Below, piece after piece: positions 36,301 to 43,475 of a stretch of 64,000 bases of DNA (position 1 is its first letter; every line of letters starts with the position of its first letter). The position numbers were made by a program, and so were the translations under genes. The stretch is from positions 35,060,172 through 35,124,171 of the forward strand of contig OX031063.1 of NCBI GenBank assembly GCA_943736015.1, in the 5' to 3' direction. The DNA is from Tridacna crocea (lineage: Eukaryota > Mollusca > Bivalvia > Cardiida > Cardiidae). Below the pieces are notes generated by a model, which had not been told where the DNA came from, did not search any database, and saw nothing but the letters and a program-made list of their open reading frames with translations.

Positions 36301-36870
36301 TCTCCCGATTCTTTTTCCAACCCAAGAACGCCTAGGAAGCCGAAAAGCTCGCCAAGAAAACCACAGAACATCAACACAGCGACAACTTCACAATCGCTTG
36401 AAGAGTCCTCCGACGGAAAAGCAGAGCCAAATAAAACTATGCAACCGCATGATAATAATAACAACAAAACTGACAGCAAAAGAAGGAAAAAGAAGAAAAG
36501 TATTTTAGTCAAAGCAAATTCCCTTAAGGATAAAATGAAAGACAAAAATATAGAGAACGAAGATACTGATGTTCCTTCAATCGATATCAACGATGAGCTT
36601 AACTCATCTAGACGTCTCTATGAATCGGTATATGAGCTGTTACAGAAGCAAGAGGACACGTTATACAGTGTTCTACAAAAAGATTCACTCGGGAGAGACA
36701 GAGAAGGAAACGCTAAAGACACGGAGATAACTGAACGACACAGACGAACGAAAAAGCATAGCTCATCCTCAAACTCCAGAGCATCAACGCCTGTTAAACA
36801 CTCATTACAGGTCAATGATCCACAGAGTTGTATAACACCTCGATCAAATACTATTTCAACAGTTCAGTAA
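19958..36870 (+). CDS. Gene A: complete ITAM-bearing sushi receptor (19 exons, 1107 aa)
   Basis: Nineteen exons: 19958-20009, 20803-20992, 21565-21671, 22369-22497, 22811-22999, 23975-24099, 25141-25273, 25899-25907, 27002-27169, 28000-28161, 28972-29139, 29586-29753, 30351-30512, 31528-31695, 32024-32197, 34421-34588, 35052-35207, 35537-35714, 36153-36870. They add to 3324 nt, an intact frame of 1107 codons plus stop. Residues 1-18 are a signal peptide, ~18-311 the family N-terminal region, ~312-757 eight sushi domains, ~773-798 a transmembrane helix followed by CKSKRE, and ~800-1107 the cytoplasmic tail. The tail has an ITAM-spaced tyrosine pair (Y1029, Y1040) and S/T-P-R-K repeats. By sushi-protein analogy the ectodomain probably binds a ligand or microbe surface, and the tail could recruit an SH2 kinase; both are inference. 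Start and splice sites are my own reading. Confidence 0.85.
20239..20335. repeat. Palindromic element (AAAGTGTCGTCC type)
   Basis: GAAAAGGGGCATTCGGACAT and GTAAAGTGTCG on the left are mirrored by TGACACTTTAC and ATGTCCGAATGTCCCTTTTTC on the right. It lies in intron 1 of gene A. A relic is near 58585-58640. Confidence 0.75.
20803..20992 (+). CDS. Gene A exon 2: N-terminal W/KG motif module
   Basis: 190 nt after CTGTTTTGCAG. It encodes C-Q-C-T-W-P-S-D-F-Q-S-S-T-W-R-D-S-D-K-G, then S-T-M-T-G-W-E-F-N-V and R-W-E-C, and ends in phase 2 before GTTAGT. It is the direct counterpart of 47421-47604 and of the minus-strand exon 12183-12375. Confidence 0.85.
21031..21102. repeat. Palindrome family 2 copy
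   Basis: CAATGTCAGCCCGACCAGTC pairs with GCGCAGGCTGACATCGG; intron 2 of gene A, 40 bp past the exon 2 donor. Confidence 0.7.
21329..21372. repeat. (CT)22 microsatellite
   Basis: Pure CT run of about 44 bp in intron 2 of gene A, pyrimidine-rich on the transcribed strand and about 190 bp before the exon 3 acceptor. Confidence 0.95.
21565..21671 (+). CDS. Gene A exon 3: SYRYY motif module
   Basis: 107 nt between TTTTTTCACAG and GTAAGT. It reads Y-T-G-Y-R-C-L-S-L-T-K-L-T-E-Y-S-Y-R-Y-Y-E-I-T. One cysteine; the aromatic block is conserved in all three paralogues. Confidence 0.85.
22369..22497 (+). CDS. Gene A exon 4: N-terminal region
   Basis: 129 nt, equal in length to exon C4. It encodes V-R-L-F-I-S-E-N-R-N-L-D, then D-V-C-F-G-Q-F, and ends G-S-E-F-K-V-M-I-K-A. 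Acceptor TTTATTAG, donor GTAAAG, phase 1-1. Confidence 0.8.
22811..22999 (+). CDS. Gene A exon 5: N-terminal region, Cys-rich
   Basis: 189 nt with four cysteines: V-F-C-P-Y-S-F-L, N-T-C-D-P-V, F-E-L-C-S-N-N and P-S-C-V-T-T. It begins E-S-A-A-K-V like B5 (E-A-S-S-A-K-V). Acceptor ATTTTCAG; donor GTTTGT is non-consensus. Confidence 0.8.
23505..23925 (-). repeat. Palindrome family 4, copy 2
   Basis: Inverted relative to 9265-9690. The centre 23559-23700 is a palindrome starting ATAAGCTTGTGGTTAATATG. It lies in the intron just before exon 6 of gene A. Confidence 0.8.
23975..24099 (+). CDS. Gene A exon 6: VWC...YNG module
   Basis: 125 nt. It encodes A-A-A-V-W-C-I-D-V-V, then V-S-L-Y-N-G-Q-Q-D-A and F-S-C-I, ending in phase 0 before GTAAAA, as in B6. 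The intron before it holds a 400-bp palindromic repeat (23505-23925). Confidence 0.8.
24418..24605. mobile_element. Palindrome family 3 MITE copy
   Basis: It begins AACCCTTTACCTCATAAT. The centre 24472-24540 is a near-perfect hairpin of GAAAACATTGTTGGAAAAGG type. Intron 6 of gene A. Confidence 0.78.
24776..24850 (+). repeat. tRNA-derived SINE head
   Basis: A-box-like TTAGTTCAGTGGTTATGG at 24777 and B-box-like GGGTTCGAATCTC near 24838 have the spacing of a tRNA promoter, but no acceptor-stem pairing or clean cloverleaf is apparent. It lies in the intron between exons 6 and 7 of gene A. Confidence 0.5.
25141..25273 (+). CDS. Gene A exon 7
   Basis: 133 nt. It reads G-I-N-G-D-K-S-A-L-S-V-T-P-N-S-C-K-S-D-Q, ending in phase 1 before GTAAGT. 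The acceptor ATCGCAAG has a poor pyrimidine tract, but length, phase and homology with 53481-53613 fix the border. Confidence 0.8.
25414..25778. mobile_element. TTAA-flanked MITE, copy 2
   Basis: TTAA at 25414-25417 and 25775-25778 enclose inverted ends GTAGTGGACCCGTAAT and ATTACGGGTCCACTAC. The interior matches 1946-2328. A TTAA target is typical of piggyBac and Kolobok type elements. It lies 120 bp before the microexon of gene A. Confidence 0.85.
25899..25907 (+). CDS. Gene A exon 8: 9-nt microexon (T-A-C)
   Basis: CTGCCTGTC between TTTCTGTTTCAG and GTGAGT. It adds T-A-C in frame between exon 7 and the first sushi exon. Leaving it out keeps the frame (9 nt), so it could be optional, but its presence in all three copies argues for use. 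Confidence 0.75.
27002..27169 (+). CDS. Gene A exon 9: sushi domain 1
   Basis: 168 nt, phase 1-1. It contains P-C-P-I-L-P-D-P, G-N-V-T-I, T-Y-A-C, R-V-C-Q-G-N-G-T-W-S-G-S-T-P-S-C. Complete CCP module with four Cys and the Trp before the last Cys. Confidence 0.9.
28000..28161 (+). CDS. Gene A exon 10: sushi domain 2
   Basis: 162 nt after TGATTTCAG. It contains T-C-P-I-L-F-N-P-I-N-G, T-Y-S-C-D-V-G-T, L-N-C-N and T-W-D-S-S-P-P-T-C. Complete CCP module. Confidence 0.9.
28364..28426. repeat. Palindrome family 1 copy
   Basis: AAGATCGGACT pairs with AGTCCGATATTGATTTATG; intron between sushi 2 and 3 of gene A. Decayed. Confidence 0.6.
28972..29139 (+). CDS. Gene A exon 11: sushi domain 3
   Basis: 168 nt. 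It contains D-N-C-Q-T-L-I-T-P-E-N-G, A-Y-T-C-D-A-G-T, A-T-C-Q-A-D-G-V-W and G-P-V-C. The acceptor ACATTCAG has few pyrimidines upstream. Confidence 0.88.
29586..29753 (+). CDS. Gene A exon 12: sushi domain 4
   Basis: 168 nt after TTTACAG. It contains F-C-A-I-L-T-N-P-S-S-G-N-V, T-Y-V-C-V-D-G-Y, S-L-C-D-T-T-G-T-W and S-P-T-C. Complete CCP module. Confidence 0.9.
30351..30512 (+). CDS. Gene A exon 13: sushi domain 5
   Basis: 162 nt after AATTTACAG. It contains Y-C-D-S-P-L-E-P-L-N-G, T-Y-T-C-D-I-G-T, R-T-C-Q-T-D-G-S-G-W and D-P-V-C. Complete CCP module of the G-S-G-W subtype also seen in B (60180-60335, 63577-63738). Confidence 0.9.
30690..30905. repeat. Composite repeat containing palindrome family 2
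   Basis: CCATGCTCTGTGAAACGGGA opens it, the hairpin 30731-30800 follows, and it closes with the GCAGTACACCCTCCACCTCC type end. The same order recurs near 12750-13010, 21000-21250, 34600-34790 and 46860-47100. Confidence 0.55.
31528..31695 (+). CDS. Gene A exon 14: sushi domain 6
   Basis: 168 nt after TTTGTTTCAG. It contains A-C-P-Q-I-P-V-S-D-N-G, S-F-S-C-D-V-G-T, V-Y-C-S-N-D-G-T-W and S-P-N-C. Complete CCP module. Confidence 0.9.
31845..31905. repeat. Palindrome family 1 copy, decayed
   Basis: TTTAGATCCGAGATCATTCTG pairs only partly with TGACCTTGATCTATACTTTAG. Between sushi 6 and 7 of gene A. (Arms quoted in part.). Confidence 0.5.
32024..32197 (+). CDS. Gene A exon 15: sushi domain 7
   Basis: 174 nt after TGTTCCAG. 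It contains Q-C-Q-M-I-E-E-P-S-S-G-N, S-V-T-C-D-I-G-T, L-S-C-L-E-N-G-T-W and N-V-T-C. Complete CCP module, with an N-V-T glycosylation sequon near its end. Confidence 0.88.
32198..34420. other. Longest intron of gene A sushi run, 2.2 kb
   Basis: It holds a decayed composite repeat near 32290-32620 and a poly-T run at about 33560. AT-rich; I see no exon or relic sushi module in it. Confidence 0.5.
34421..34588 (+). CDS. Gene A exon 16: sushi domain 8, membrane-proximal
   Basis: 168 nt after TTTCTTTCAG. It contains S-C-P-T-L-T-S-I-S-A-G, Q-F-Q-C-A-Q-G-Y, S-T-C-Q-P-N-G-T-W and T-P-T-C. It follows a 2.2-kb intron, the longest in this gene's sushi run. Confidence 0.9.
34634..34688. repeat. Palindrome family 2 copy
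   Basis: ACCGAGGTCAGCCTGC pairs with GCAGCCTGACCTGTG; just past the sushi 8 donor of gene A. Confidence 0.65.
35052..35207 (+). CDS. Gene A exon 17: juxtamembrane stalk and transmembrane helix
   Basis: 156 nt after TGTTCACAG. A short Ser/Thr/Glu stalk is followed by LLPALIVLAVLTTGFAVAFG and then IFLYLYC, a single hydrophobic helix (~residues 773-798), and a basic stop-transfer stretch CKSKRE. This makes the protein type I, with the sushi domains outside the cell. Phase 1-1. Confidence 0.88.
35537..35714 (+). CDS. Gene A exon 18: cytoplasmic tail, first part
   Basis: 178 nt, phase 1 in and 2 out. It starts A-Y-S-N-Y-A-Q-H-Y-D-V-I, with a YxxI motif, and continues polar and basic. Acceptor ACATACAG, donor GTATAT. 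The frame continues exactly into the last exon. Confidence 0.75.
36153..36870 (+). CDS. Gene A exon 19: cytoplasmic tail with ITAM-like motif, stop codon
   Basis: 718 nt after CCTGTATTTCAG, ending at TAA 36868-36870. The tail is polar and probably disordered. It holds S-T-P-R-K-S-P, R-T-P-R-K-P and S-S-P-R-K-P (proline-directed phosphorylation-type sites), a lysine cluster K-R-R-K-K-K-K-S, and the sequence ESVYELLQKQEDTLYSVL coded at 36622-36675. That sequence fits E-x-x-YxxL-x7-YxxL, the ITAM consensus. A further tyrosine lies three codons before (YESV). Confidence 0.85.
36631..36675 (+). other. ITAM-like motif in the tail of gene A
   Basis: Codons TAT 36631 and TAC 36664 give the two tyrosines of YELL-x7-YSVL (residues 1029 and 1040), with Glu at -3 of the first. 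In known ITAM receptors, phosphorylated tyrosines at this spacing dock tandem SH2 kinases of the Syk family. The motif is seen; the signalling role is inference. Confidence 0.65.
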
Positions 36871-38400
36871 ATTTTATACTGTATGATACTTGAACAAGGC
36901 TCCTGTTTGATTTTGCAATTAACTACATAAGTCTAGTTTTTGTTTCTCCTACTACGTAATATAGTTTTACTTTTCTTGTTGTACTTATTTTATCAATTGG
37001 ATAAACAAAAACGTGTTGTATAAAATGTACTCAAGCAGTAACTTAACAATACTTTGAGCTTTATTTGAAGATTAAAATCTCTTGATAAGCTGAAAAGGTA
37101 TTACGAACTTTTGTAAGAGCTGGTGTATTTTAAGTAATTCTCACATGCTAATTTCCTTTTTGTAGTATTAATGTTAGACAATGCTAAACAAAATTTCAAC
37201 AGAAATAGCAACACTGGCAGTTTGGGTTTTTTTTACCTAGTTTTAAAATTCATTTTCTTTCCAGTGACTAACACTTGGACGAACCGATCGTTCAGTGATA
37301 GTATGTCATCTTCACAATAATTTCCATAATTTTTAATGACATGATTTATGTGATTTATATCTAAATGCATTTTACCACCCTTTTTAGCGGATTTGCTATA
37401 TAGCAAATCAACTTACAGTGATCGTTTTGGCCGGTGTAATGCAGAGAAATAACCCTCCCCTACAAAATGACCCATGAATCTTTTCACTACGTAGAGGTAC
37501 ATGTATGACCCGCGGGTCATTTCACAACACAGAGAAATGACACGGGTCATTATACTCCGTAGGGAAAGAATCCTCTGGGATCATTTCTGTACGCAGAATA
37601 ATGACCCGGGTCATTCCTCTACGTAGTGAAATGACCCATGGGACATTTTGTAGGGAGGGTCATTTCTCTGCATTACACCGAAATTTAATACATCACGTGT
37701 AACGACGCATGCGCGCTCACTTTAAGTTTTGCATAGCTGGCGTAGGAAGGAACTACATAAATCTACAAATATTCAGCACTGACTTTGAACAAATTATGTT
37801 TGACTTCTTTATCGAAATTTCGTAAAAACTACAAAAATTGTCATTTTGAAATACGCGAATGACTTAAACAAAGTTTGTTCTTTTTTTTTTCATTAAATAT
37901 TGTCATATGCGTATGAACATTGTTTACACCAACTGCCCCATTTTCATTCAAGAAATGTTCATTTACAAATCGTGTCGTCCGCTGTAGAAATAAACAAGGA
38001 CATTAAGCAATAATTTCTCACTGAAATTACATTTTTAAACTCTGACATATTTCAAACATCTTTAACTGTTCAGATTGCTGGCTAGAATCTGGCCGTAAAT
38101 TATGTAATCCTACTGCTCTCTATATTCGAAACCTTGGGCTCTTTTGGTCGCTCGGTAGCTCTGTGGTGTAGTACATGTAGTTGAAGGGTTGGGAAATAGA
38201 GCATTTCAGTATCCTTCGGATTTACCTATTCCCAGCGACATTGTTCATTTAATATCCCACCACCGATTAGCATATGAATAAAAAAGAAGTTTAAATGTTC
38301 TTAATTTCACTTTTAATCTTATTTACAAAACAAAAAATAGACCAAATTTGTTATTGATAATTTACTTTAGAACAACGAATCGTTTCAGGTCAATATTGAG
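36871..38400. other. Intergenic: 3' flank of gene A
   Basis: ATTAAA at 37071, about 200 bp after the stop of gene A, is a possible polyadenylation signal. A 249-bp palindromic element lies at 37432-37680. Beyond that the sequence is AT-rich without recognisable genes up to the LINE. Confidence 0.4.
37432..37680. mobile_element. Palindromic MITE, 249 bp
   Basis: Inverted ends CGGTGTAATGCAGAGAAAT continue with TACAAAATG and GACCC on both sides; the interior repeats AATGACCCGGGTCATT-like units. No clear target duplication. 560 bp past the gene A stop. Confidence 0.8.
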
Positions 38401-39024
38401 ATCTTTCCGGTTCCGGTTATGGGCGACTAGTTGTGTTTTCGATCCAGTGGTCATTTAAGTCGACCACTCCCACTCAATGACTATAAATGCATGTTTTGTA
38501 TAGTTAACCAGTTTTTCAACTATTATTTTAATTTTTGTGTAGATTTTCTTCTATCAATGTTCTTATTTCCTTTTCTCAAAGGTCTGGAGGGTGTAATGAT
38601 TTTGATAAGTTCAATTTGCCGTAAAATTGTGAGGTATCACAAACTATGTGGATGTGGACATGCGTTGTGCTGCTACCTGTTATTCCTGTACCTTCTAAGC
38701 GCTATTACATGAGGAACCGTAGATTTTATATTGATTTGTGTAGCCAGCCCACTCACCGTCCTCATCTTCAATCAATTCCACTTGACCATAACACTATTTT
38801 TTATTGTACCAATTCTAAGTTTTGTCGCTCATTCATATTCAGCTCTAGTGAACATAAAAGATTGTGCATATTTGACCAAGTTTATACAAAGGCACAATAA
38901 AAGAAGGCTAGTAGTGGGTATTCGCTTGGAAAAGAATATTAAATTTTGTAGAAATATGTTATATTCAAATGTTTTCACCTCGTTACTTTTGTCAGTAGTC
39001 GTTCTTCTTATGATACTGCTAGCG

Positions 39025-39051
39025 GGTGATGTTCATCCAAATCCAGGCCCA
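39025..39051 (+). other. 2A-like motif GDVHPNPGP in the LINE leader
   Basis: Codons for G-D-V-H-P-N-P-G-P follow a hydrophobic stretch (LLLSVVVLLMILLA) and precede the endonuclease domain. 2A-type peptides (consensus D-x-E-x-N-P-G-P) cause ribosomal skipping at the final G/P, and are known in LINE leaders. Here the Glu is His, so activity is uncertain. Confidence 0.6.
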
Positions 39052-39222
39052 CAAATTAGCGAGTCCTCAAGTAGTTTGTATAGTACGGATTTGTATAACT
39101 TTCTGAACCTTCCAAATCACCTCTCAACTGTCCATTATAATGTTCAAAGAAAAGCTAATAAGCTAGATACATTGATTGCGGAGTTTTTCTTCTTTGACAT
39201 TGTGTCTTTCTCCGAGACTTGG

Positions 39223-39852
39223 TTGCACAATGAATACCCATCAAATGAATTAATCTTCCCATCTTTCAATCCATCCGAGCGAAAAGACAGAGACAGATAT
39301 GGAGGTGTTATTTTGTATGTCAAAAATAACCTGTCTTATATTCGAAGAAATGATCTTGAACCTATCGGACTAGAATGTATTTGGGTTCAAATACAATCTA
39401 TGTGGATGTGGACATGCGTTGTGCTGCTACCTGTTATTCCTGTTGCACAATGAATACCCATCAAATGAATCAATCTTCCCATCTTTCAATCCATCCGAGC
39501 GAAAAGACAGAGTTAGAGACAGATATGGAGGTGTTATTTTGTATGTCAAAAATAACCTGTCTTATATTCGAAGAAATGATCTTGAACCTATCGGACTAGA
39601 ATGTATTTGGGTTCAAATACAATCTATGTGGATGTGGACATGCGTTGTGCTGCTACCTGTTATTCCTGTTGCACAATGAATACCCATCAAATGAATCAAT
39701 CTTCCCATCTTTCCATCCATCCGAGCGAAAAGACAGAGTTAGAGACAGATATGGAGGTGTTATTTTGTATGTCAAAAATAACCTGTCTTATATTCGAAGA
39801 AATGATCTTGAACCTATCGGACTAGAATGTATTTGGGTTCAAATACAATCTA
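39223..39852 (+). repeat. Tandem triplication inside the LINE endonuclease
   Basis: The segment beginning TTGCACAATGAATACCC occurs at 39223, 39443 and 39669 (periods 220 and 226). Between copies lies a 46-nt stretch (39398-39443 and 39624-39669) that also occurs at 38644-38689 in the leader of the same element. Copies 2 and 3 share a 6-nt insertion (AGTTAG) lacking in copy 1. Confidence 0.9.
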
Positions 39853-42800
39853 GCAACAATAGGAATATTTTGTTCGGTGTATTCTATAGACCACCGAACT
39901 CTGATTCTAATTGTTACTCACTTATCGAAGAATCCATTGGTCTTGCAATGGACTGTAATAATTCTGATGTCATTATAACAGGAGATTTCAACTTGAATGT
40001 TATGAAACAATACGAGTTCCGTAAAATTGAGTCCCTATGCAATGAATACAACATGATTCAATGTATTGATGAACCCACCCATTTCACAGAAAATTCTTTA
40101 TCGACCATTGACCTTTTTTTCGTTACTAATAAAGATTCAGTCCTTACAACTGGCGTTGGAGAGCCCTGTCTCGGTCTTACAACGCGTTATCACTGTCCCG
40201 TTTTTGGCGTTTTCAATTTCCTCAAACCCAAAATTAAAAATATCAATCGAATTATTTGGAAGTATGATCTAGGAAATTATAATGAATTAAGAAATAGTTT
40301 CGCTAATTTTGATTGGGATTCAATACATGACAATAACATTAACATTTATGCGGAAAACCTAGCGGATACCATTTCTGAAAACGCACTTAAGTTTATTCCT
40401 AACAAGAAAATTATTGTTTACCCGCAAGAGCCGACCTGGATGAATTGTACTATTAAAAAGGAAATCCGTCGTCGTAAAGGGCTATATAGAAAAGCTAAGA
40501 AATCAAATAATGTCAGTCACTGGACAAAATTTAAGTCTGTTAGGAATAAAGTGATTTCATTGATTTGACAGAGAAAAGAAAGTTATTATGAACGGTTGTC
40601 TATGAAGTTGAAATCTCGTAATCTATCTTCGCGCGATTGGTGGAAAACTCTCAAGTCTATGATATCACCGCATACCGCAATATCTACATGTATTCCTCCC
40701 CTGTTTGATGTGTCCACTGATTCGTTGATTGTTGATGACCACGAGAAAGCAAACATACTGAACACTTATTTCGCAAATCAGTCATGTATTGATGATTCTT
40801 TTAGAAACATACCTGATGACTGTTTTCATTTCATACACGATACTTTAGATACAATCAATATCATGCCATCTGAGGTACTGGATGTTCTCAAAACACTCAA
40901 AATTGGTAAAGCATCTGGCCCTGACGGCATAAACAGTACAATTCTTATCGAATCAGCTCATCAATTAGCACCACATTTGTCCAAACTATTCAATTTCTCA
41001 TTAAATACCAGTTCTGTTCCGAAATCATGGAAAATAACTAATGTATGTCCGATATTTAAGTCAGGTGACCCTTCACTTCCTTCTAATTACAGACCCGTTT
41101 CATTATTGAATAATATTGAAAAAGTTTAGAACGTATTATACTCAAGCACGTTTATAATCATCTAAAGGATAACAATTTCTTTACATCTTATCAGTCAGGT
41201 TTAATGCTTGGTGATTCTACTGTTAATCAAGTAACTAGCTTATATAACAATATATGTAAGGCTTTGGATAATGGTTTGGAATTTAGAGTTGTGTTTTTCG
41301 ATATCAGCAAAGCATTTGACAAAGTCTGGCATAAAGGGTTATTGTTTAAGCTGAGAAGAGCAGGGATCAGTGGAAAGCTGTTGGACTGGTTTTCTAATTA
41401 TCTCTCTGATCGTTTCAAAAGAGTTGTTCTGCCGGGTGGTTTTTCAAATTTATGCAATGTACAAGCCGGTGTGCCTCAGGGATCTATATTAGGACCGCTT
41501 TTATTTTTGAACTACATCAATGATACCGTCGATGATATTCAAACGAACATTAATCTTTTCGCCGATGACACTAGTTTATCTGTGGTTGTTGGTGACCCGA
41601 TTTGTGCTGGAACTATTTTACAATCTGATATAGATAAAATTTCTCGATGGATACAAAAGTGGTAAGTCACGTTTAATCCATCGAAATCTGAATCGTTGGT
41701 AATAACGCGGAAACGCGTCAAACCCGTCCATCCCAGTCTTTTTAGGTTAAATACTGAGATTCCGTCCGTTAATAATCATAAAAACTTAGGTATACATCTA
41801 AGTAACGATGGCTCCTGGGACTTACACATTAACAATGCTACTGAAAAGGTTTGAAAGAGAATAGGAGTCATGCGATCTTTAAAATTGCGACTTGATCGAC
41901 TTTCACTTCAAATAATTTATTTCTCATTTATCAGACCCATTCTTGAATTTGGCGATGTTATACGGATAATCTTTCTCAGGGGTTAAAAGATCAACTAGAT
42001 AAAGTGCAAAACGAAGCTGCTCGGATAGTTACCGGTTGCACTAAACTTGTTGCCATCGCTGATCTTTATCGGGAGGCTGGTTGGGAAACTTTAAGTCAAA
42101 GACGGCGTAAGCAGAAACTCATTCTCTTCTATAAAATGGTAAATGGGCTTGCTGCAAATTATCTCAATCATCTTGTTCCGACAACGATTGGCAATTCTTC
42201 AGATTATAATCTTCGAAGACCGAATAATCTTAGGACCATTGCATGTAGAACCAGTCTCTATAGCAATTCATTTTTGCCAGCTGTAATCAATGAATGGAAT
42301 AATCTACCAGATGAAATAAAGAATGTGGAGTCACTGTCATCTTTTAAATACTATTTAAATGTAGATAAACCTGTTCCACGTAAGCTGTACTTTTTTGGAG
42401 ACAGGAAAATGCAAGTCATTCATGCTAGGTTACGTAACCGATGTAGCAGTCTTAATGAGCATCTGTACTTGAAAAATTTAGTAGATTCACCTCTCTGTAG
42501 ATGTGGTTATGTCGAATCGACGCACCACTACTTTTTAGAGTGTTTTTTTTTATCGTGACTTCAGACATAGTCTAAGTCATAGCATATATGATATTTCAAC
42601 ATTTAATCTTCAAACCATTCTTTTCGGGGATGAAAATCTTAGTCTTTCTGATAATCAAAGAATATTTAGTGCGGTGCATACATATATCCGTAACAGTGGA
42701 AGATTTTCTGGCAATGTATAGTTAATATATAACTACTTGGTTTCGCATTTAAGTTGGAAGTTTACTGTCTTTCTTTGTATTTATTGCGAAGCCATTTTTG

Positions 42801-43410
42801 TGTATTGTCTTTTATGACCATTATCAGATAATCTTGTACTTTTCCCATTTATCATAATTTATGTAGTAATTTAGAATGTCAATATAGAGGTGTTGGTCAA
42901 GTTGGAAGTTACTACGAGTTCTTAATCTGTATAGATTGACAAATCTCTACCATTAACGCTCCAGACCATTCTGTCTCAATCTACTTCTAATGTTTTTTTT
43001 TTTTTTTTGTTCTTGTTAATATTGTTTTCTTTCTACTTCTTTCTACTCTGAAATTATTTTTATCGCATTGACTAAAAAATACATGTACCATAACCGTTGT
43101 CTGGGAATTGGAGAAGAACTTTATAAGCTGTAGCTTCCGTTCTGATCCATTTCTTCAGTACATGTTTAATATGACTAACGTTTGTTAATATTTGTTATAG
43201 ATCTATACTGATGAATGATAATAATAATATTTAAACTAATCTTGAGGCATTATTTTGTTTTCATAGAGAAATATAAACTGAATGCGATCCGGTTGCTGTA
43301 TAACTTCAGACATACAATAAACAACAAAATAAAAGCAATTATGTCAAACAACCAACTGCATCCTGTAATATTAAGAAGGATCCTTAGATATGCAGAACAT
43401 TGACAAGTAG

Positions 43411-43475
43411 CAAAAAGTATCGACCTAGGTCAGCCTGTGCAGTCCGCGCAGGCTGACCTGGGTCAGTACTTTTTA
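43411..43475. repeat. Palindrome family 2 copy, clean
   Basis: AAAAAGTATCGACCTAGGTC and its inverse flank CAGCCTGTGCAGTCCGCGC, pairing over nearly the whole length. It lies about 180 bp after the probable LINE end. Confidence 0.8.

Larger units (their letters stand above)
38731..42721 (+). pseudogene. LINE polyprotein (endonuclease-reverse transcriptase), many breaks
   Basis: Endonuclease pieces include S-E-T-W-L-H-N-E near 39210, F-Y-R-P-P and T-G-D-F-N-L near 39980; the reverse transcriptase has G-K-A-S-G-P-D-G near 40910, F-D-I-S-K-A-F-D near 41300, P-Q-G-S-I-L-G-P and the catalytic F-A-D-D at 41558-41569. Breaks seen: two tandem insertions shifting frame (39223-39668), TGA at 40566, a missing T at about 41125, TAA at 41663, TGA near 41851, a missing base near 41957, and a T-run shift at about 42545. 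The last codons read Y-I-R-N-S-G-R-F-S-G-N-V before TAG 42719-42721. It cannot make a working protein. Confidence 0.85.
38400..43230 (+). mobile_element. Inactive CR1/L2-like non-LTR retrotransposon (LINE)
   Basis: A near full-length LINE in the A-B intergenic space, same strand as the genes. Order: hydrophobic leader with 2A-like motif, apurinic-type endonuclease, reverse transcriptase, and a C-terminal C-x-C-G...H-H-Y-F-L-E-C region. The 3' end is placed loosely after GATGAATGATAATAATAAT near 43213; the 5' end is a guess near the start of its leader sequence. No target-site duplication was identified. Assignment to the CR1/L2 group rests on wording of the domains. Confidence 0.75.

Noticed and set aside
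36207..36590. 127-codon open frame on the minus strand over the gene A tail
   Set aside because: It is the complement of a real, low-complexity coding exon (Lys/Ser-rich), giving Leu/Phe runs; no splice or start context.
39419..39679. Separate small genes within the triplicated LINE segment
   Set aside because: They are shifted fragments of the same endonuclease, produced by the 220/226-bp repeats.
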